This document shows positions 35,074-44,932 of a stretch of 64,000 nt of DNA, one piece after another (the stretch's first letter is position 1; each line of letters opens with the position of its first letter). This DNA is from Kaistia granuli DSM 23481. GTDB lineage: Bacteria > Pseudomonadota > Alphaproteobacteria > Rhizobiales > Kaistiaceae. Under the pieces are notes generated by a model. That model made no database searches. It was given only the letters and a program-made list of their open reading frames with translations, and was not told where the DNA came from. Where the stretch lies: positions 1-64,000 of the forward strand of contig NZ_AQYH01000004.1 of NCBI RefSeq assembly GCF_000380505.1, read 5' to 3'. Made by a program: the position numbers and the translations under genes.

Positions 35074-36105
35074 CTACGGCGTCGGGGCGTCGGCGCGGAT
35101 CAGGCCTTCATGCTTCAGCTCGGCCCAGAGGTCCCCAGGGATCTCCATGCGGACCAGGTCGAGATTGGTCGTCACCTGTTCCGGCTTGAATGCGCCGGGG
35201 ATGACGGACGCGACGGCCGGGTGATGCAGCGGGAACTGCAGCGCGGCTGCCGGCAGCGGCACGTTGTGGCGCTTGCAGACCTCAGCGACGCGGCGGGCCT
35301 TTTCGAGGATCTCGGGCGTCGGCTCGAAATAATTGTACTTCGCGCCCGGTACAGGGCCGGTGGCGTAGAGGCCGGAAGAGAACACGCCGCCGATGATGAT
35401 GCCGACATTGCGCTCGACGCAGAGCGGCAGCTCCTTGGTCAGCGTCTCCTGCTCGCCGAGCGTGTAGCGCAGCGCCAGCAGGAAGAAGTCCATGTCGAAC
35501 ATCTCGAGGAAGCGCGGGATCAGTCCGAGCTCGTTGATGCCGGCGCCGATGGCGCGGATGCGGCCGGCCGCCTTCAGATCGGCCAGCGCCCGCCAGCCGC
35601 CATTGGCGAGCTGCGCGAAGCCGGCCTGCACCATCGGCTCCGAGCCGCGATGCCACCAGTCGAGATCGTGGATCACCAGAGTGTCGATGCGGTTCATGCC
35701 CAGGCGCTGGAGGCTGTCCTCATAGGCGCGCATGACACCGTCATAGCTGTAGTCGAAGTAGTGGTCGAAATGCAGGCCGCCGGACCAGAAGCCGGTGTCG
35801 AACTCGTCCGGCTTCTGCAGCGGCGCGCGCAGGATACGGCCGACCTTGGTCGACAGGATCACGTCCTCGCGCGGCTGCTTGTAGAGGAAGCGGCCGACGC
35901 GGTGTTCGCTCTGGCCCCGCCCGTACCAGGGCGCGGTGTCGTAATAGCGGACGCCGGCGTCCCAGGCCGTCTGCAGCGTCGTCTCGGCATCAGCGTCGGT
36001 CACCTTGGTGAACAATTCGCCGAGCGGCGCCGCGCCGAAGCCGATCTGCGGCAGCATCACGTCGGTGCGGCCGAGCTGGCGGCGCTTGAATGGATCCATG
36101 GTCAT
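35074..36105 (-). CDS. Aldo/keto reductase, D-threo-aldose (L-fucose) 1-dehydrogenase-like
   Basis: The 343-residue AKR has a TIM-barrel fold. It shows the family tetrad: Asp and Tyr in YYDTAPWYGRG, Lys in STKVGR, His in VIHDLDWW. The start GRTDVMLPQIGFGAAPLG resembles D-threo-aldose 1-dehydrogenases, which oxidise L-fucose and similar sugars to lactones. GGGAG before the ATG at 36105 supports that start; an ATG six codons earlier is possible. The lactonase encoded at 28733 would act on its product. It diverges from the LacI regulator, with an operator at 36202-36217. Confidence 0.88.
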   Translation of the reverse strand: MTMDPFKRRQLGRTDVMLPQIGFGAAPLGELFTKVTDADAETTLQTAWDAGVRYYDTAPWYGRGQSEHRVGRFLYKQPREDVILSTKVGRILRAPLQKPDEFDTGFWSGGLHFDHYFDYSYDGVMRAYEDSLQRLGMNRIDTLVIHDLDWWHRGSEPMVQAGFAQLANGGWRALADLKAAGRIRAIGAGINELGLIPRFLEMFDMDFFLLALRYTLGEQETLTKELPLCVERNVGIIIGGVFSSGLYATGPVPGAKYNYFEPTPEILEKARRVAEVCKRHNVPLPAAALQFPLHHPAVASVIPGAFKPEQVTTNLDLVRMEIPGDLWAELKHEGLIRADAPTP

Positions 36106-36201
36106 GTCTCTCCCTGTGGTCAAGCCCGCCGGCGCGCCGAAACCATGACGTGAATCGACAGCCCCTTTGGCGAGACGCTTTTGCCATAAAACGGCATCAC
36201 T

Positions 36202-36217
36202 ATGTAAACGTCAACAT
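36202..36217. promoter_or_regulatory. LacI-type operator before the aldo/keto reductase gene
   Basis: ATGTAAACGTCAACAT is the exact reverse complement of the site at 28598-28613. It lies about 97 bases upstream of the aldo/keto reductase start and 160 bases upstream of the divergent lacI gene. The identical 16-mer ahead of two separated transcription units supports one regulon. Confidence 0.75.
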
Positions 36218-36367
36218 GGCTGCCGCATCCTGGTCTGTGCACATCGGCAATGTGTAGCGGGCGCAATAACCCTTGATTCACGACGGGCCGAATGGCAGCC
36301 TGCCCGGGATGAAATCTTCTGGCGGCCCCAGGTCAGTGTCCCTCATCCGGCCGAAGACTGGAGAAGG

Positions 36368-36383
36368 ATGTAAACGTTATGTC
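36368..36383. promoter_or_regulatory. Partial LacI operator overlapping the lacI start codon
   Basis: ATGTAAACGT matches the first ten bases of the operator at 36202. The second half (TATGTC) departs from the ACAT arm. It falls between the AGAAGG ribosome-binding site and the ATG of the regulator. Binding here would block its own expression. Confidence 0.5.
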
Positions 36384-37431
36384 AGGGAAGATGCCGGCCG
36401 GCGGCCGGCGGCAGCCGACCATCCACGAAGTAGCGGCGACGGCGGGCGTGTCGATCGGTACGGTGTCGCGCGTCGCCAGCGACAGTCCGCGCGTCGCGCC
36501 CGAGACGCGGGCCCGCGTGCAGGCCGCAATGGCCGAACTCGGCTATCAGCCCAACGCCGCGGCGCGCGCCATGCGCACCAACCAGACCAAGACGATCGGC
36601 TTCCTGATCCCGGATATGACCAACCAGGTCTTTGCCCGCGTCGCGCAAGGGGCCGAGGCGGTGTTCGCGCCGGAAGGCTACATGCTGTTCGCCTTCTCCT
36701 CGAACCGCTCGCCGGCGCGCGAGATCGAGTTCCTGCAAGCCGCCCGCCAGCGCCGGATGGACGGCTTGATCGTCACGCTGTCGGACGAGACGGCGACAGG
36801 CACGATCGAGGAGTTGAAGCGCATGGGCGTCCCGGTCGTCGTGCTCGACCGTGACATCCCGGTTGAGGCGGATGTCGTCTACAGCGAGCACATCCAGCCG
36901 ATCGAGACTGTGGTCGGCCAGTTGCTGCAACTCGGCCATCGTCGCATCGGCCTGATCACCGCCTCGCACAATATCCGTCCCGGCCGAGACCGGGTCACCG
37001 GCTTCAAGCGGGCGTTGGAAAAGGCCGGCGTGCCGGTCGACGAATGGCTGATCCGCGCCCGCACCCAGAGCGCCGAGCGCGGCGCCGCCGAGGCACATGA
37101 TCTCCTTACCGGGCCGAACCCGCCGACCGCCATTCTGGCCGCAGGCAGCGATATCTTCTATGGCGCGCTCAAGGCCGTCCGGCTGCTTGGCCTGTCGATC
37201 CCGGACGATGTTTCTTTCGTCGGCGCCGACGATGCGCTGCTCGGCGAGCTCGTCTATCCGCCGATCACCGTGATCGACCGCGACATGGTCGAGGTCGGCC
37301 GCCAGGCGGCCGGGCTGCTGATCGAGCGGCTGAAGGGGCTCGACATGCCGCCGCGCCGGATCATGCTCGGCAGCAGCGTGATCCTACGCAGCTCGATCGC
37401 CGCGCCCAAGGGGATGCCGGAGCGCCGCTGA
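36379..37431 (+). CDS. LacI-family transcriptional regulator
   Basis: The 350-residue repressor has an N-terminal helix-turn-helix at residues 14-34 (TIHEVAATAGVSIGTVSRVAS), followed by a hinge (NAAARAMRTNQTKTIGF) and a sugar-binding periplasmic-like domain (HRRIGLIT, DDVSFVGADD). It probably controls the lactonase/CUT2 operon and the divergent aldo/keto reductase through the matching 16-bp operators, with a 6-deoxy sugar or its lactone as inducer. AGAAGG lies 11 bases before the ATG. Convergent with the RND gene, separated by a hairpin. Confidence 0.93.
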   Translation: MSGKMPAGGRRQPTIHEVAATAGVSIGTVSRVASDSPRVAPETRARVQAAMAELGYQPNAAARAMRTNQTKTIGFLIPDMTNQVFARVAQGAEAVFAPEGYMLFAFSSNRSPAREIEFLQAARQRRMDGLIVTLSDETATGTIEELKRMGVPVVVLDRDIPVEADVVYSEHIQPIETVVGQLLQLGHRRIGLITASHNIRPGRDRVTGFKRALEKAGVPVDEWLIRARTQSAERGAAEAHDLLTGPNPPTAILAAGSDIFYGALKAVRLLGLSIPDDVSFVGADDALLGELVYPPITVIDRDMVEVGRQAAGLLIERLKGLDMPPRRIMLGSSVILRSSIAAPKGMPERR

Positions 37432-37469
37432 GACCGGTTGCCGGTCCACAGACACTCCCCGAAACGAAA

Positions 37470-37502
37470 GAACCCAGGCGATGCGAGGCACGGCCTGGGT
37501 TC
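37470..37502. terminator. Terminator hairpin between lacI and the RND pump gene
   Basis: GAACCCAGGC and GCCTGGGTTC form a perfect 10-bp stem with a 13-base loop. On the plus strand CTTGTTGTTG follows, moderately T-rich. It lies 38 bases after the lacI stop and 28 bases before the stop of the convergent pump gene, so it may serve both. Confidence 0.7.
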
Positions 37503-37530
37503 CTTGTTGTTGCGGTCTATGCCCGGAGCG

Positions 37531-40500
37531 CTATGCCGGCTTCTGGCTCGCCTCCACCGCCGGCACCGCCGGCTGCGGCTTCTTCTTCTCGCGCCCGCCG
37601 ATCAGCTTGTAGAACAGCGGGATGAAGAAGATGGCGATGAACGTCGCCGCCAGCATGCCGCCGATGACGCCGGTGCCGATCGAATGGCGGCTGGCCGAAC
37701 CGGCGCCCGTCGAGATCGCCAGCGGAACCACGCCGAGGATGAAGGCAAGCGACGTCATGACGATCGGGCGGAAGCGCAGCCGCGCCGCCTCGAGCGCCGC
37801 GTCGAAGGCGCTCATGCCTTCCTCGCGCTTGATCACCGCGAACTCGACGATCAGGATCGCGTTCTTCGCGGCAAGGCCGATCAGCGTCACCAGGCCGATC
37901 TGGAAGTAGACGTCGTTGCTGAGCCCGCGCAGCCAGATCGCCAGGAAGGCGCCGAACAGGGCGAACGGCACCGCCAGGATGACCGCGAAGGGCAGCGACC
38001 AGCGCTCATACTGGGCGGCGAGGATCAGGAACACCATGACGATGCCGAAGATCAACGCCTGCGAACCGGTGCCGCCGGTGGCGATTTCCTGGTAGGCCGA
38101 ACCGGTCCAGGCGACCGTGTAGTCGGCCGGCAGCGCTTCCGCCGCGACCGCGCGGATGGCGGCGAGCGCCTGGCCCGACGAATAGCCGGGGGCCGGGTTG
38201 CCCATCACCTTGGCGGCCGGGAAGTTGTTGAACCGCTCCAGCAGGTCCGGACCGATCATGCGCTCGACGGTGACGAGCGTGTCGAGCGGGATCATGTTGC
38301 CGCTTTCGGCGCGGACGAAGACCTGCCTCAGGTCGTCCGTCTTCTCGCGGAAATTGGCCTCCGACTGCAGCTTGACCTGGAAATTGCGGCCATAGAGCGT
38401 GAAGTCGTTGACGTAGAGGCTGCCGAACGTCGCCTGCATGGTGGCGAAGATCGAGGTCAGCGGTACGCCGAGGGCCTTGGCCTTGTCGCGGTCGACATTG
38501 AACTTGTACTGCGGGACGTTGGTCGTCAGCGTGGTGCGGACACCGGCGAGTTCGGGCCGCTTCGCCGCGGCATCGACGAGCGCCTGCGTGGCGACGACGA
38601 GCTTGTCGGTGCCCGAGCCGCCGCGGTCCTGGATGTAGAGCTCGAAACCGCCGGTCGTGCTGAGGCCCTGGATCGGCGGCGGGTTGAAGGCTAGAACCAT
38701 GCCGTCCTGGATGCCGGCATTCACGCCGATGATCTGGCCGGGCATGGCGCGGGCGTCGAGTTCGGGAGACTTCCGCTCGGACCAGTCCTTCAGCTTGATG
38801 AAGCCGGCGCCGGCGCTGGGCGACTGCGCTCCGGCCAGCAGGTCGAAGCCCGAGAAGGCGAGCATGGTTTCGACGGCGGGCAGCTTCGAGACGTTGTCGT
38901 TCACCGTCGACATCACGTCGGCGGTGCGCGTCAGCGCGGCGGCCGGCGGCAGGATGCCGACGACCATCAGCACGCCCTGGTCCTCGTCCGGCACGAGCGC
39001 GCCGGGGATCTTCGTCGCCAGATGGACGGTGGCGCCGATCATGACCGCGAACAGGGCGACAGCGACCAGGGCGCGCTTCAGGAAGAAGCGGACGCCGGCC
39101 GTATAGCCGCGGGTGATCCTGTCGAAGCCGCGGTTGAACCAGCGGAATGGGGCCCAGGGCTCGTGATGGCCGGGCTTCAGGATCGCCGCGCAGAGCGCCG
39201 GTGTCAGCGTCAGTGCGACGATGCCGGAAATGGTCACCGAAACGGCGATGGTGATGGCGAACTGCCGGTACATCTCGCCCGCGAGGCCGCCCATGAAGGC
39301 GACGGGCACGAACACCGAGACCAGCACCAGCACGATGGCGATGACGGGGCCCGTCACTTCGCTCATCGCCTTGATGGTCGCCTCGCGCGGCGGCAGCTTC
39401 TCCGTCGTCATGATGCGCTCGACGTTCTCGAGCACGACGATGGCGTCGTCGACGACGATGCCGATGGCGAGCACCAGGCCGAACAGCGTCAGGAGGTTGA
39501 TCGAGAAGCCGAGCAGATACATGCCGGCGAAGGTGCCGAGGATCGAGACCGGCACCGCGATCAACGGTATGAGCGTCGCCCGCCAGTTCTGCAGGAAGAT
39601 GAAGACGACGACGCTGACCAGGAGCAGCGCTTCGATGAAGGTCTTGATCACCTCGTGGATCGACTGATCGACGAACAGCGTCGTGTCGTAGGGGATCGAG
39701 TAGCTGACGCCTTCCGGCATCCGCGTGGCGATTTCGTCCAGCTTTTCCTTCACCAGCGCGATCGTGTTGAGCGCGTTGGCGCCCGGCTGCAGATAGATGC
39801 CGATCGGAACGGTCGGCTGGCCCTTCAGGATGGCCTTGAAGCCATAGTCCTGCGCGCCGAGATCGATGCGCGCGACGTCCCGCAGGCGCAGGGTTGCGCC
39901 GTTGGGGTCGGAGCGCAGGATGATGTTGCCGAAGGCCTCTGGATCGGACAGTCGCCCGTCCGTCGTCACGGCGTAGGAGAAGACGAGTTCGCCCGCGGTC
40001 GGCGGATCACCGACGCGGCCAGCGGCGTATTGCTGGTTCTGCTCGCGGATGGCGGTGGCGACGTCGTCCGTCGTCAGTCCGAACTGCGCCAGCTTGTCCG
40101 GCCGGAGCCAGACGCGCATCGCGTAGTTCTCGCGGCTGAACAGGTTCGCCTGGCCGACGCCCGGAATGCGCTTCAATTCGTCGATGACGTTGAGTAGCGC
40201 GTAGTTGGCGAGATAGACGGAATCGTATTGCGGATTGTCGGAAGCCAGCGCGGCCACCGCCAGGATCGAGCTCGACTGCTTGTTGACGGTGACGCCGAGG
40301 CGCTGGACTTCCGTCGGCAGCGCCGAGACGGCGCGCTGCACGCGGTTGTTGACGTTGATGGTCGCCTGGTCGGCGTCGGTGCCAGTGGCGAAGGTCACGG
40401 TCAGCTGCATCGAGCCGGAGCTCGAATTAACCGACTGCATGTAGAGCATGTCCTCGACGCCGTTGATCTGTTCTTCGAGCGGGGCGGCGACGGTCTGCGT

Positions 40501-40671
40501 CAGCACTTCCGCGCTGGCGCCGGGATAGGTGGCGCTGACGACCACCTGCGGCGGCGTCAGTTCGGGATACTGGGCGATCGGCAGGGCGCGCATGGCGAGG
40601 ACGCCGGCGAGCACGATGATGATCGAAATGACGGCCGCGAAGACCGGCCTGTCGACGAAGAAGCGGTTCAT
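37531..40671 (-). CDS. RND multidrug efflux pump inner-membrane subunit (AcrB/MexB-like, HAE1)
   Basis: Proton-driven transporter of 1046 residues, the usual HAE1 length. It starts [15 protein letters not shown], keeps the proton-relay aspartate pair in [16 protein letters not shown] (TM4 region) and has the large periplasmic loops and a second repeat. It forms a trimer that exports drugs, bile-like compounds or plant phenolics, together with the adaptor encoded upstream and an outer-membrane channel. No TolC-type gene is adjacent, so the channel is elsewhere. TAATG overlap with the adaptor stop indicates translational coupling. Confidence 0.96.
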   Translation of the reverse strand: MNRFFVDRPVFAAVISIIIVLAGVLAMRALPIAQYPELTPPQVVVSATYPGASAEVLTQTVAAPLEEQINGVEDMLYMQSVNSSSGSMQLTVTFATGTDADQATINVNNRVQRAVSALPTEVQRLGVTVNKQSSSILAVAALASDNPQYDSVYLANYALLNVIDELKRIPGVGQANLFSRENYAMRVWLRPDKLAQFGLTTDDVATAIREQNQQYAAGRVGDPPTAGELVFSYAVTTDGRLSDPEAFGNIILRSDPNGATLRLRDVARIDLGAQDYGFKAILKGQPTVPIGIYLQPGANALNTIALVKEKLDEIATRMPEGVSYSIPYDTTLFVDQSIHEVIKTFIEALLLVSVVVFIFLQNWRATLIPLIAVPVSILGTFAGMYLLGFSINLLTLFGLVLAIGIVVDDAIVVLENVERIMTTEKLPPREATIKAMSEVTGPVIAIVLVLVSVFVPVAFMGGLAGEMYRQFAITIAVSVTISGIVALTLTPALCAAILKPGHHEPWAPFRWFNRGFDRITRGYTAGVRFFLKRALVAVALFAVMIGATVHLATKIPGALVPDEDQGVLMVVGILPPAAALTRTADVMSTVNDNVSKLPAVETMLAFSGFDLLAGAQSPSAGAGFIKLKDWSERKSPELDARAMPGQIIGVNAGIQDGMVLAFNPPPIQGLSTTGGFELYIQDRGGSGTDKLVVATQALVDAAAKRPELAGVRTTLTTNVPQYKFNVDRDKAKALGVPLTSIFATMQATFGSLYVNDFTLYGRNFQVKLQSEANFREKTDDLRQVFVRAESGNMIPLDTLVTVERMIGPDLLERFNNFPAAKVMGNPAPGYSSGQALAAIRAVAAEALPADYTVAWTGSAYQEIATGGTGSQALIFGIVMVFLILAAQYERWSLPFAVILAVPFALFGAFLAIWLRGLSNDVYFQIGLVTLIGLAAKNAILIVEFAVIKREEGMSAFDAALEAARLRFRPIVMTSLAFILGVVPLAISTGAGSASRHSIGTGVIGGMLAATFIAIFFIPLFYKLIGGREKKKPQPAVPAVEASQKPA

Positions 40672-41831
40672 TACGGCTGCGCCTGCGTGTTCTGGGCCGT
40701 CGCTTTGCTCGGCGCGACGGGGGCGCCGGCGCGCACCTTGATGACGCCGGATGTGACGATCTGGTCGCCGGACTTCAGGCCGTCGAGCGCGATCCAGCCG
40801 CCGTCGACCGACTGGCCGAGCGTGACGGGCGTGATCGCGGCGACATTCTCCGCGTCGATCGTGTAGACGAAGGTGCCCTGCGGGCCCTGCATCACGGCGA
40901 TCTCGGGCACGACGATCGCGGAATCGAGCTTCATGCCAGAGAGGGTGATGCGGACGAACTGGCCGGGGATCAGTGCCAGATCCGGATTGTCAAAGACCGC
41001 GCGCGAGCGGATCGTGCCGGTCTGCACGTCGATGCTGGCCGAGGTGAAGTCGATCTCGCCCGTCCGGTCATATTGGGTGCCGTCGCCGAAGGTAAGGCTG
41101 GCGGTCAGCTTGACGTCGGCGTCGGACTTGTCGCCGCCGGTGAGCTGGCGCATCGCAGGGGCGTTGGCGTCGGCGACGGAGAAGTTGACATAGACCGGGT
41201 CGAGCTGGGTGATCGTCGTCAGCAGGCTATCGGCGCTGCCGACGCCGACGAGGCTGCCTTCCGGCACGACGTCGAGGCTGGTGATGCCGTCGATCGGCGC
41301 GCGCACGGTCGCATAGTCGAGATTGATCTGGGCCGATTGCAGCTGCGCCTTGGCAGCGGCCACCGAGGCTTCCGCGAGCTCGACCGCCGAAACCGCGTCA
41401 TCGCGCGACTTCTGCGAGCCGACCTTGCGATCGAACAGCTCAACGGCGCGGGTCTGGTCGCGCGTGGCCTGGGCCAGTTGCGCCTCGGCGGTCTGCAACT
41501 GCGCCTTCGCCTTGGCGACCTCGGCCTCATAGGTCATGGGATCGACGCGGAAGAGCACGTCGCCGGCCTTGACGCGGGCGCCCTCGACATAGGTGCGCTC
41601 CTTGAGGATGCCACCAACCTGGGCGCGGACCTGCACCTCGCGGAAGGCCGCGATACGGCCGGAATAGGTATAGCTCAGCGGGACTTCGCGGGCTTGAAGA
41701 GTGGTGATTTCGACGCTGGGCGGCGGCGGCGCGGCCGGCGCCTGAGCCAGGGAAATCGCCGGAACTGTCAGCAGGCTGGAGCCCATCAGGAGGATTGCGA
41801 GGGATCGACGGGCGACGAAGGGCAATCGCAT
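40671..41831 (-). CDS. RND efflux periplasmic adaptor subunit (AcrA/MexA-like)
   Basis: Membrane-fusion protein of 386 residues with a signal peptide ([20 protein letters not shown]). The lipobox cysteine of AcrA is absent. The hairpin/lipoyl region begins with [19 protein letters not shown]; a coiled-coil with [16 protein letters not shown] lies near 100-170, followed by beta-barrel domains. The long open frame upstream crosses the tetR gene; the ATG at 41831 precedes the signal peptide directly. The pump gene follows with a one-base overlap. Confidence 0.93.
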   Translation of the reverse strand: MRLPFVARRSLAILLMGSSLLTVPAISLAQAPAAPPPPSVEITTLQAREVPLSYTYSGRIAAFREVQVRAQVGGILKERTYVEGARVKAGDVLFRVDPMTYEAEVAKAKAQLQTAEAQLAQATRDQTRAVELFDRKVGSQKSRDDAVSAVELAEASVAAAKAQLQSAQINLDYATVRAPIDGITSLDVVPEGSLVGVGSADSLLTTITQLDPVYVNFSVADANAPAMRQLTGGDKSDADVKLTASLTFGDGTQYDRTGEIDFTSASIDVQTGTIRSRAVFDNPDLALIPGQFVRITLSGMKLDSAIVVPEIAVMQGPQGTFVYTIDAENVAAITPVTLGQSVDGGWIALDGLKSGDQIVTSGVIKVRAGAPVAPSKATAQNTQAQP

Positions 41832-41879
41832 GCTATTGCACCGCAAATAAGAGAAGACTGGATTTATTGTTGCACGGTA

Positions 41880-41903
41880 TATATACAAACACTCATGTAT
41901 GTA
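41880..41903. promoter_or_regulatory. AcrR-like 24-bp operator between adaptor and tetR genes
   Basis: TATATACAAACA followed by CTCATGTATGTA gives an imperfect 24-bp dyad whose outer arms (TAyATACA / TGTATGTA) closely resemble the known AcrR operator of Escherichia coli. It lies in the 87-bp divergent promoter region, 15 bases before the tetR start. Repression of both units by the TetR protein is likely. Confidence 0.65.
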
Positions 41904-41918
41904 AAGGGAGCGGGGACC

Positions 41919-42584
41919 GTGCGGCGAACAAAATCTGAATCTGAGGAAACTCGGCAACGCATTCTGGACGCGGCGGAAACCGTGTTCCTCGACGTCGGCG
42001 TATCCCGCGCCTCGCTGGAGCGGATCGCAACGGAAGCCGGCGTTACACGGGGGGCGATCTACTGGCATTTCGCCAATAAAAAGGAGCTGCTGGAGGCGAT
42101 CATCGGTCGCGTCCACGGCCGGCATCAGGCGGTGGTGGCCCGCACATTCGAGGGCGGCGCCGAGCCTTTGCAGAAGGTGCTGGATTGGGCGCTCGAGGTG
42201 ATCGAGGCGTTCGCCACCGAGGAGCACACGCGCAAGGTCTACACGATCATCGTCACGCGCTGCGAATATGTCGGCGAGATGCAGCAGGCCCGGCGCCTGC
42301 AGCAAACGATGCACGACACCATGGCGGCGAACTTCCAGAGCGCTTTCGAGGCGGCCGAGGCGGCCGGTCAGCTGGCCGAGGGCTGGAACGCGGCCTCGGC
42401 CTCGATCACCCTGCAGTGCTTCATGTCCGGACTGCTGGACAATTGGCTTCGGTATGATTTCGATGCCGATGTCGCCAAGAAGCTGCGGGCCGGACTGGCG
42501 AGCCTCATGGCGAGCTTCCGCGCCGGGGCAGGCCTAGCCGCTCTGGCTTCCGTGAGCCCGGACGAAGGGGGCGGCACAACCTGA
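41919..42584 (+). CDS. TetR-family repressor of the RND pump (AcrR/TtgR-like)
   Basis: The 221-residue repressor has an HTH in residues 10-55 (TRQRILDAAETVFLDVGV, then GVTRGAIYWHFANKKEL). The C-terminal ligand pocket resembles TtgR/AcrR. The start is chosen as GTG at 41919, giving MRRTKSESEETR, with GGGAG eight bases upstream; an ATG at 41894 would add eight residues within the operator. Divergent from the adaptor gene. Ligand binding likely releases the 24-bp operator. Confidence 0.92.
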   Translation: MRRTKSESEETRQRILDAAETVFLDVGVSRASLERIATEAGVTRGAIYWHFANKKELLEAIIGRVHGRHQAVVARTFEGGAEPLQKVLDWALEVIEAFATEEHTRKVYTIIVTRCEYVGEMQQARRLQQTMHDTMAANFQSAFEAAEAAGQLAEGWNAASASITLQCFMSGLLDNWLRYDFDADVAKKLRAGLASLMASFRAGAGLAALASVSPDEGGGTT

Positions 42585-42596
42585 AGGTGCCGCCCC
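42568..42596 (+). terminator. Hairpin over the tetR stop codon
   Basis: GGGGCGGCAC and GTGCCGCCCC form a perfect 10-bp stem with a 9-base loop that contains the tetR TGA. No T tract follows, so termination strength is uncertain. The next 213 bases (42597-42809) are lower in GC and show no supported gene. Confidence 0.5.
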
Positions 42597-42809
42597 TGAT
42601 GTATATTGACGTAAGGTAATGTGCGGGATATTTTGAAATTTGGAGTATCTTTGGCTGCTTTACCGGGGGTGGAATCTATCCTTGCAGTCACGCCGTTTCG
42701 CTGAGGGGTTGAGCGGCGGCATTCTCGTGAATATCCAAGGCAATCCGAGCATTCAGGACGGTACTTGTTTCGAGCGAGGCGGTGTCCGGGTGGAATGTCG
42801 TGTGCGAAT

Positions 42810-42998
42810 TCAGTCGGAAAGCAACTGGCGACCGATCGCCCACCACACCAAGATGCTGACGGCGATCAATCCGGCGTAGACGGCCGTGCGCAGCAATGCC
42901 CTGCCGATCACGCCGGGTTCGAGCGGCGCCGCTCTGGGGTCACGTCCCTCGGAAGTTTTAGGGCCGAAGGCCGGCTTATCGGCGGTCATCAGGCGCAT
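42810..42998 (-). CDS. Small single-helix membrane protein, unknown function
   Basis: The ORF encodes 62 residues with a polar N-terminal half and one clear transmembrane helix (LLRTAVYAGLIAVSILVWWAIG) ending in RQLLSD. An in-frame ATG three codons in (MTADKPAF) may be the true start; neither has a strong ribosome-binding site. It is divergent from the ExoY-like gene by 101 bases. A role in polysaccharide export is only suggested by position. The helix is more regular than expected for a random frame. Confidence 0.45.
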   Translation of the reverse strand: MRLMTADKPAFGPKTSEGRDPRAAPLEPGVIGRALLRTAVYAGLIAVSILVWWAIGRQLLSD

Positions 42999-43099
42999 TC
43001 CAGCATTGGCGGGGCGAATCGGGGAAGCATTTCAGACGACGTGCCAGATGAGACTTGGCAAGCAGGCCTTGTCAATTCCTCTGCGCGAGGGGGGCGAAA

Positions 43100-43801
43100 A
43101 TGGGATCTCCATCAATTCGGGTGACGAACACCGAGCCCGGTGTGCGACCGCCCGTTTCGGGCGATGTCGATCTACGCTCGGTGCCGCGCGGCTATCCGCT
43201 CAAGCGGATCATCGACATCGGCATTGCGGGCTTTGCCATCCTCCTCCTGCTGCCGGTCGGCGTGATCATCGCCCTGTTGGTCGCAACGAGCGGTGGTCCC
43301 GTCTTCTATGTTGCCGACCGACGCGGCGCTGGCGGCCGTATCTTCCGGATGTACAAGTTCCGCACCATGGTTCCGGGCGCCGACGCCGTTCTTGACGCCT
43401 ATCTGCAGGGCGATCTGGAAGCGCGCCGCCAATACATGCGAACCTACAAGATCAAGGACGACCCGCGGATCACCGTGATGGGCGGGTTCCTGCGGCGGTT
43501 CAGTCTGGACGAGCTGCCGCAGCTGATCAACGTCGTGCGCGGCGACATGAGTCTCGTCGGCCCGCGTCCCCGGGGCGAGGTCGAATTCGCGGCCATGTCG
43601 GGCGATCGCCTGTTCGCGGCCTACTATCTTTGCCGTCCGGGCATGACCGGGCCTTGGCAGGTTTCGGGGCGGTCGGGGACGGACTACCAGACGCGCCTCG
43701 AACTCGATGCCGATTATGCGAGGGAGCTGAGCCTCGGTGGCGATCTGCTCATTCTCGCCAAGACGGTGCCTGTCGCCCTAGTCGGCACCGGGGCCTACTG
43801 A
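43100..43801 (+). CDS. ExoY-like polyprenyl-phosphate sugar-1-phosphate transferase
   Basis: Priming glycosyltransferase of 233 residues that loads the first sugar phosphate of a polysaccharide repeat onto undecaprenyl phosphate in the inner membrane. It has one N-terminal helix ([21 protein letters not shown], about 37-57), then MYKFRTM, the basic DDPRIT segment and the hallmark [21 protein letters not shown]. The short form with a single helix is ExoY-type rather than full-length WbaP. GAGGGGGG upstream supports the ATG at 43100. It is convergent with the glycosyltransferase operon at 43823-48376. Confidence 0.94.
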   Translation: MGSPSIRVTNTEPGVRPPVSGDVDLRSVPRGYPLKRIIDIGIAGFAILLLLPVGVIIALLVATSGGPVFYVADRRGAGGRIFRMYKFRTMVPGADAVLDAYLQGDLEARRQYMRTYKIKDDPRITVMGGFLRRFSLDELPQLINVVRGDMSLVGPRPRGEVEFAAMSGDRLFAAYYLCRPGMTGPWQVSGRSGTDYQTRLELDADYARELSLGGDLLILAKTVPVALVGTGAY

Positions 43802-43822
43802 GCCGCTGGTTCCGGCACCGCG

Positions 43823-44932
43823 TCAACGCTTCTCCAGCAGCGCCTCGTAGAGCCTGGCATGCGCGGCCGAGCCGATGCTGCGCAGGTATCGTTCGGCCAC
43901 CAGCCGGCGTCCGTTCTGCGCGAGGCGGGCGTAGAGTTCCGTGTCGTCCAAAATCTCCCGGATCGCCGCCGCATAGTCGTTCGGGTCGAAGCCGTCGATC
44001 AGGCGGCCATGCTCGCCATCGGTCAGGATCTCGCGGGTGCCGCCAATCTTGGAGGCAATCACCGGCACTCCGAGATGCAGCGCCTCGATCGGGGCGATCG
44101 GCAGGCCCTCCCAGAGCGACGGCAGCACGAGCAGCCGCGCCGATCGAAGCGCCCGCAGCACCTCGCGGCGCGGCAGCGCGCCAACCCAGGTGATCCGGTC
44201 GCGCGCCGGGCTCGTGGCGATGCGGGCGCGCAGGGAGGCTTCCAGCGGGCCGCCTGCGATCATCAGCAGCCGGATGCCGGTTCCGGCGAGGCTCTCCAGG
44301 ATGTCGACCATGAAGAGCGGGTTCTTCTGCGGATGGGCGCGGCCGGCGAAGATCAGATCAAAACGCTCGGCGCCGGGCTCCATTTCGACGAAATCGGCGG
44401 GGTCGATGCCGTTTAGAATGCTGGAGGCCTTCGGTGCCGTCCGGGCCAGGATGGCTTCGCGGTCGGCGCGATCCCGGTCGCCTTCCGAGACGAAGATCAC
44501 CGCGTCGGCCCGCGCCGCGATGTGGCGCTCGGCGAGGCGGCCGAGCCAGCGCAGCGGTAGCATCTTGTTAGCATGGTGGTAGCCGTGCACGGTGTAGACG
44601 AGCGGCGCCGCGGCTGGAGACCCAAGGCCGGCCAGGGGCAGGCCGGCACGCGCGCCGTGGGCATGCACGATATCCGGTTGGAACCGCTCGATCTGCTTGG
44701 CGAGGCGGGGGCGCAGGCGCGGGTCCAGCCGCGCGGTGAAGAAGTCGAGTGCCGCCGTCCGGATGCCCTCCTGTTCGGCGCGCTCGAGGAGCGCCGATCC
44801 CGGCGCCGTCACCAGCGAGACGTCGAAGGCGCCGGTCGCGAGCAGGTCCCGGCAGAGACCGAGCACAGCGGTGCTGCCGCCACCGGGGCTGCCGTCGGGC
44901 AGGACGTGCAGGATGTGCCGCCGCCGGCTCAT
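43823..44932 (-). CDS. Glycosyltransferase family 4 protein
   Basis: GT-B enzyme of 369 residues. The N-terminal domain starts ILHVLPDGSPGGGSTAV, with the DIVHAHGARAG loop. The C-terminal nucleotide-sugar domain has FAGRAHPQKNP, PSLWEGLPIAPIEA (the conserved EGxPxxxxEA) and a GTREIL segment. It transfers a sugar to a lipid-linked intermediate on the cytoplasmic face. The start at 44932 overlaps the flippase stop by four bases. Last gene of a four-gene polysaccharide operon. Confidence 0.9.
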   Translation of the reverse strand: MSRRRHILHVLPDGSPGGGSTAVLGLCRDLLATGAFDVSLVTAPGSALLERAEQEGIRTAALDFFTARLDPRLRPRLAKQIERFQPDIVHAHGARAGLPLAGLGSPAAAPLVYTVHGYHHANKMLPLRWLGRLAERHIAARADAVIFVSEGDRDRADREAILARTAPKASSILNGIDPADFVEMEPGAERFDLIFAGRAHPQKNPLFMVDILESLAGTGIRLLMIAGGPLEASLRARIATSPARDRITWVGALPRREVLRALRSARLLVLPSLWEGLPIAPIEALHLGVPVIASKIGGTREILTDGEHGRLIDGFDPNDYAAAIREILDDTELYARLAQNGRRLVAERYLRSIGSAAHARLYEALLEKR

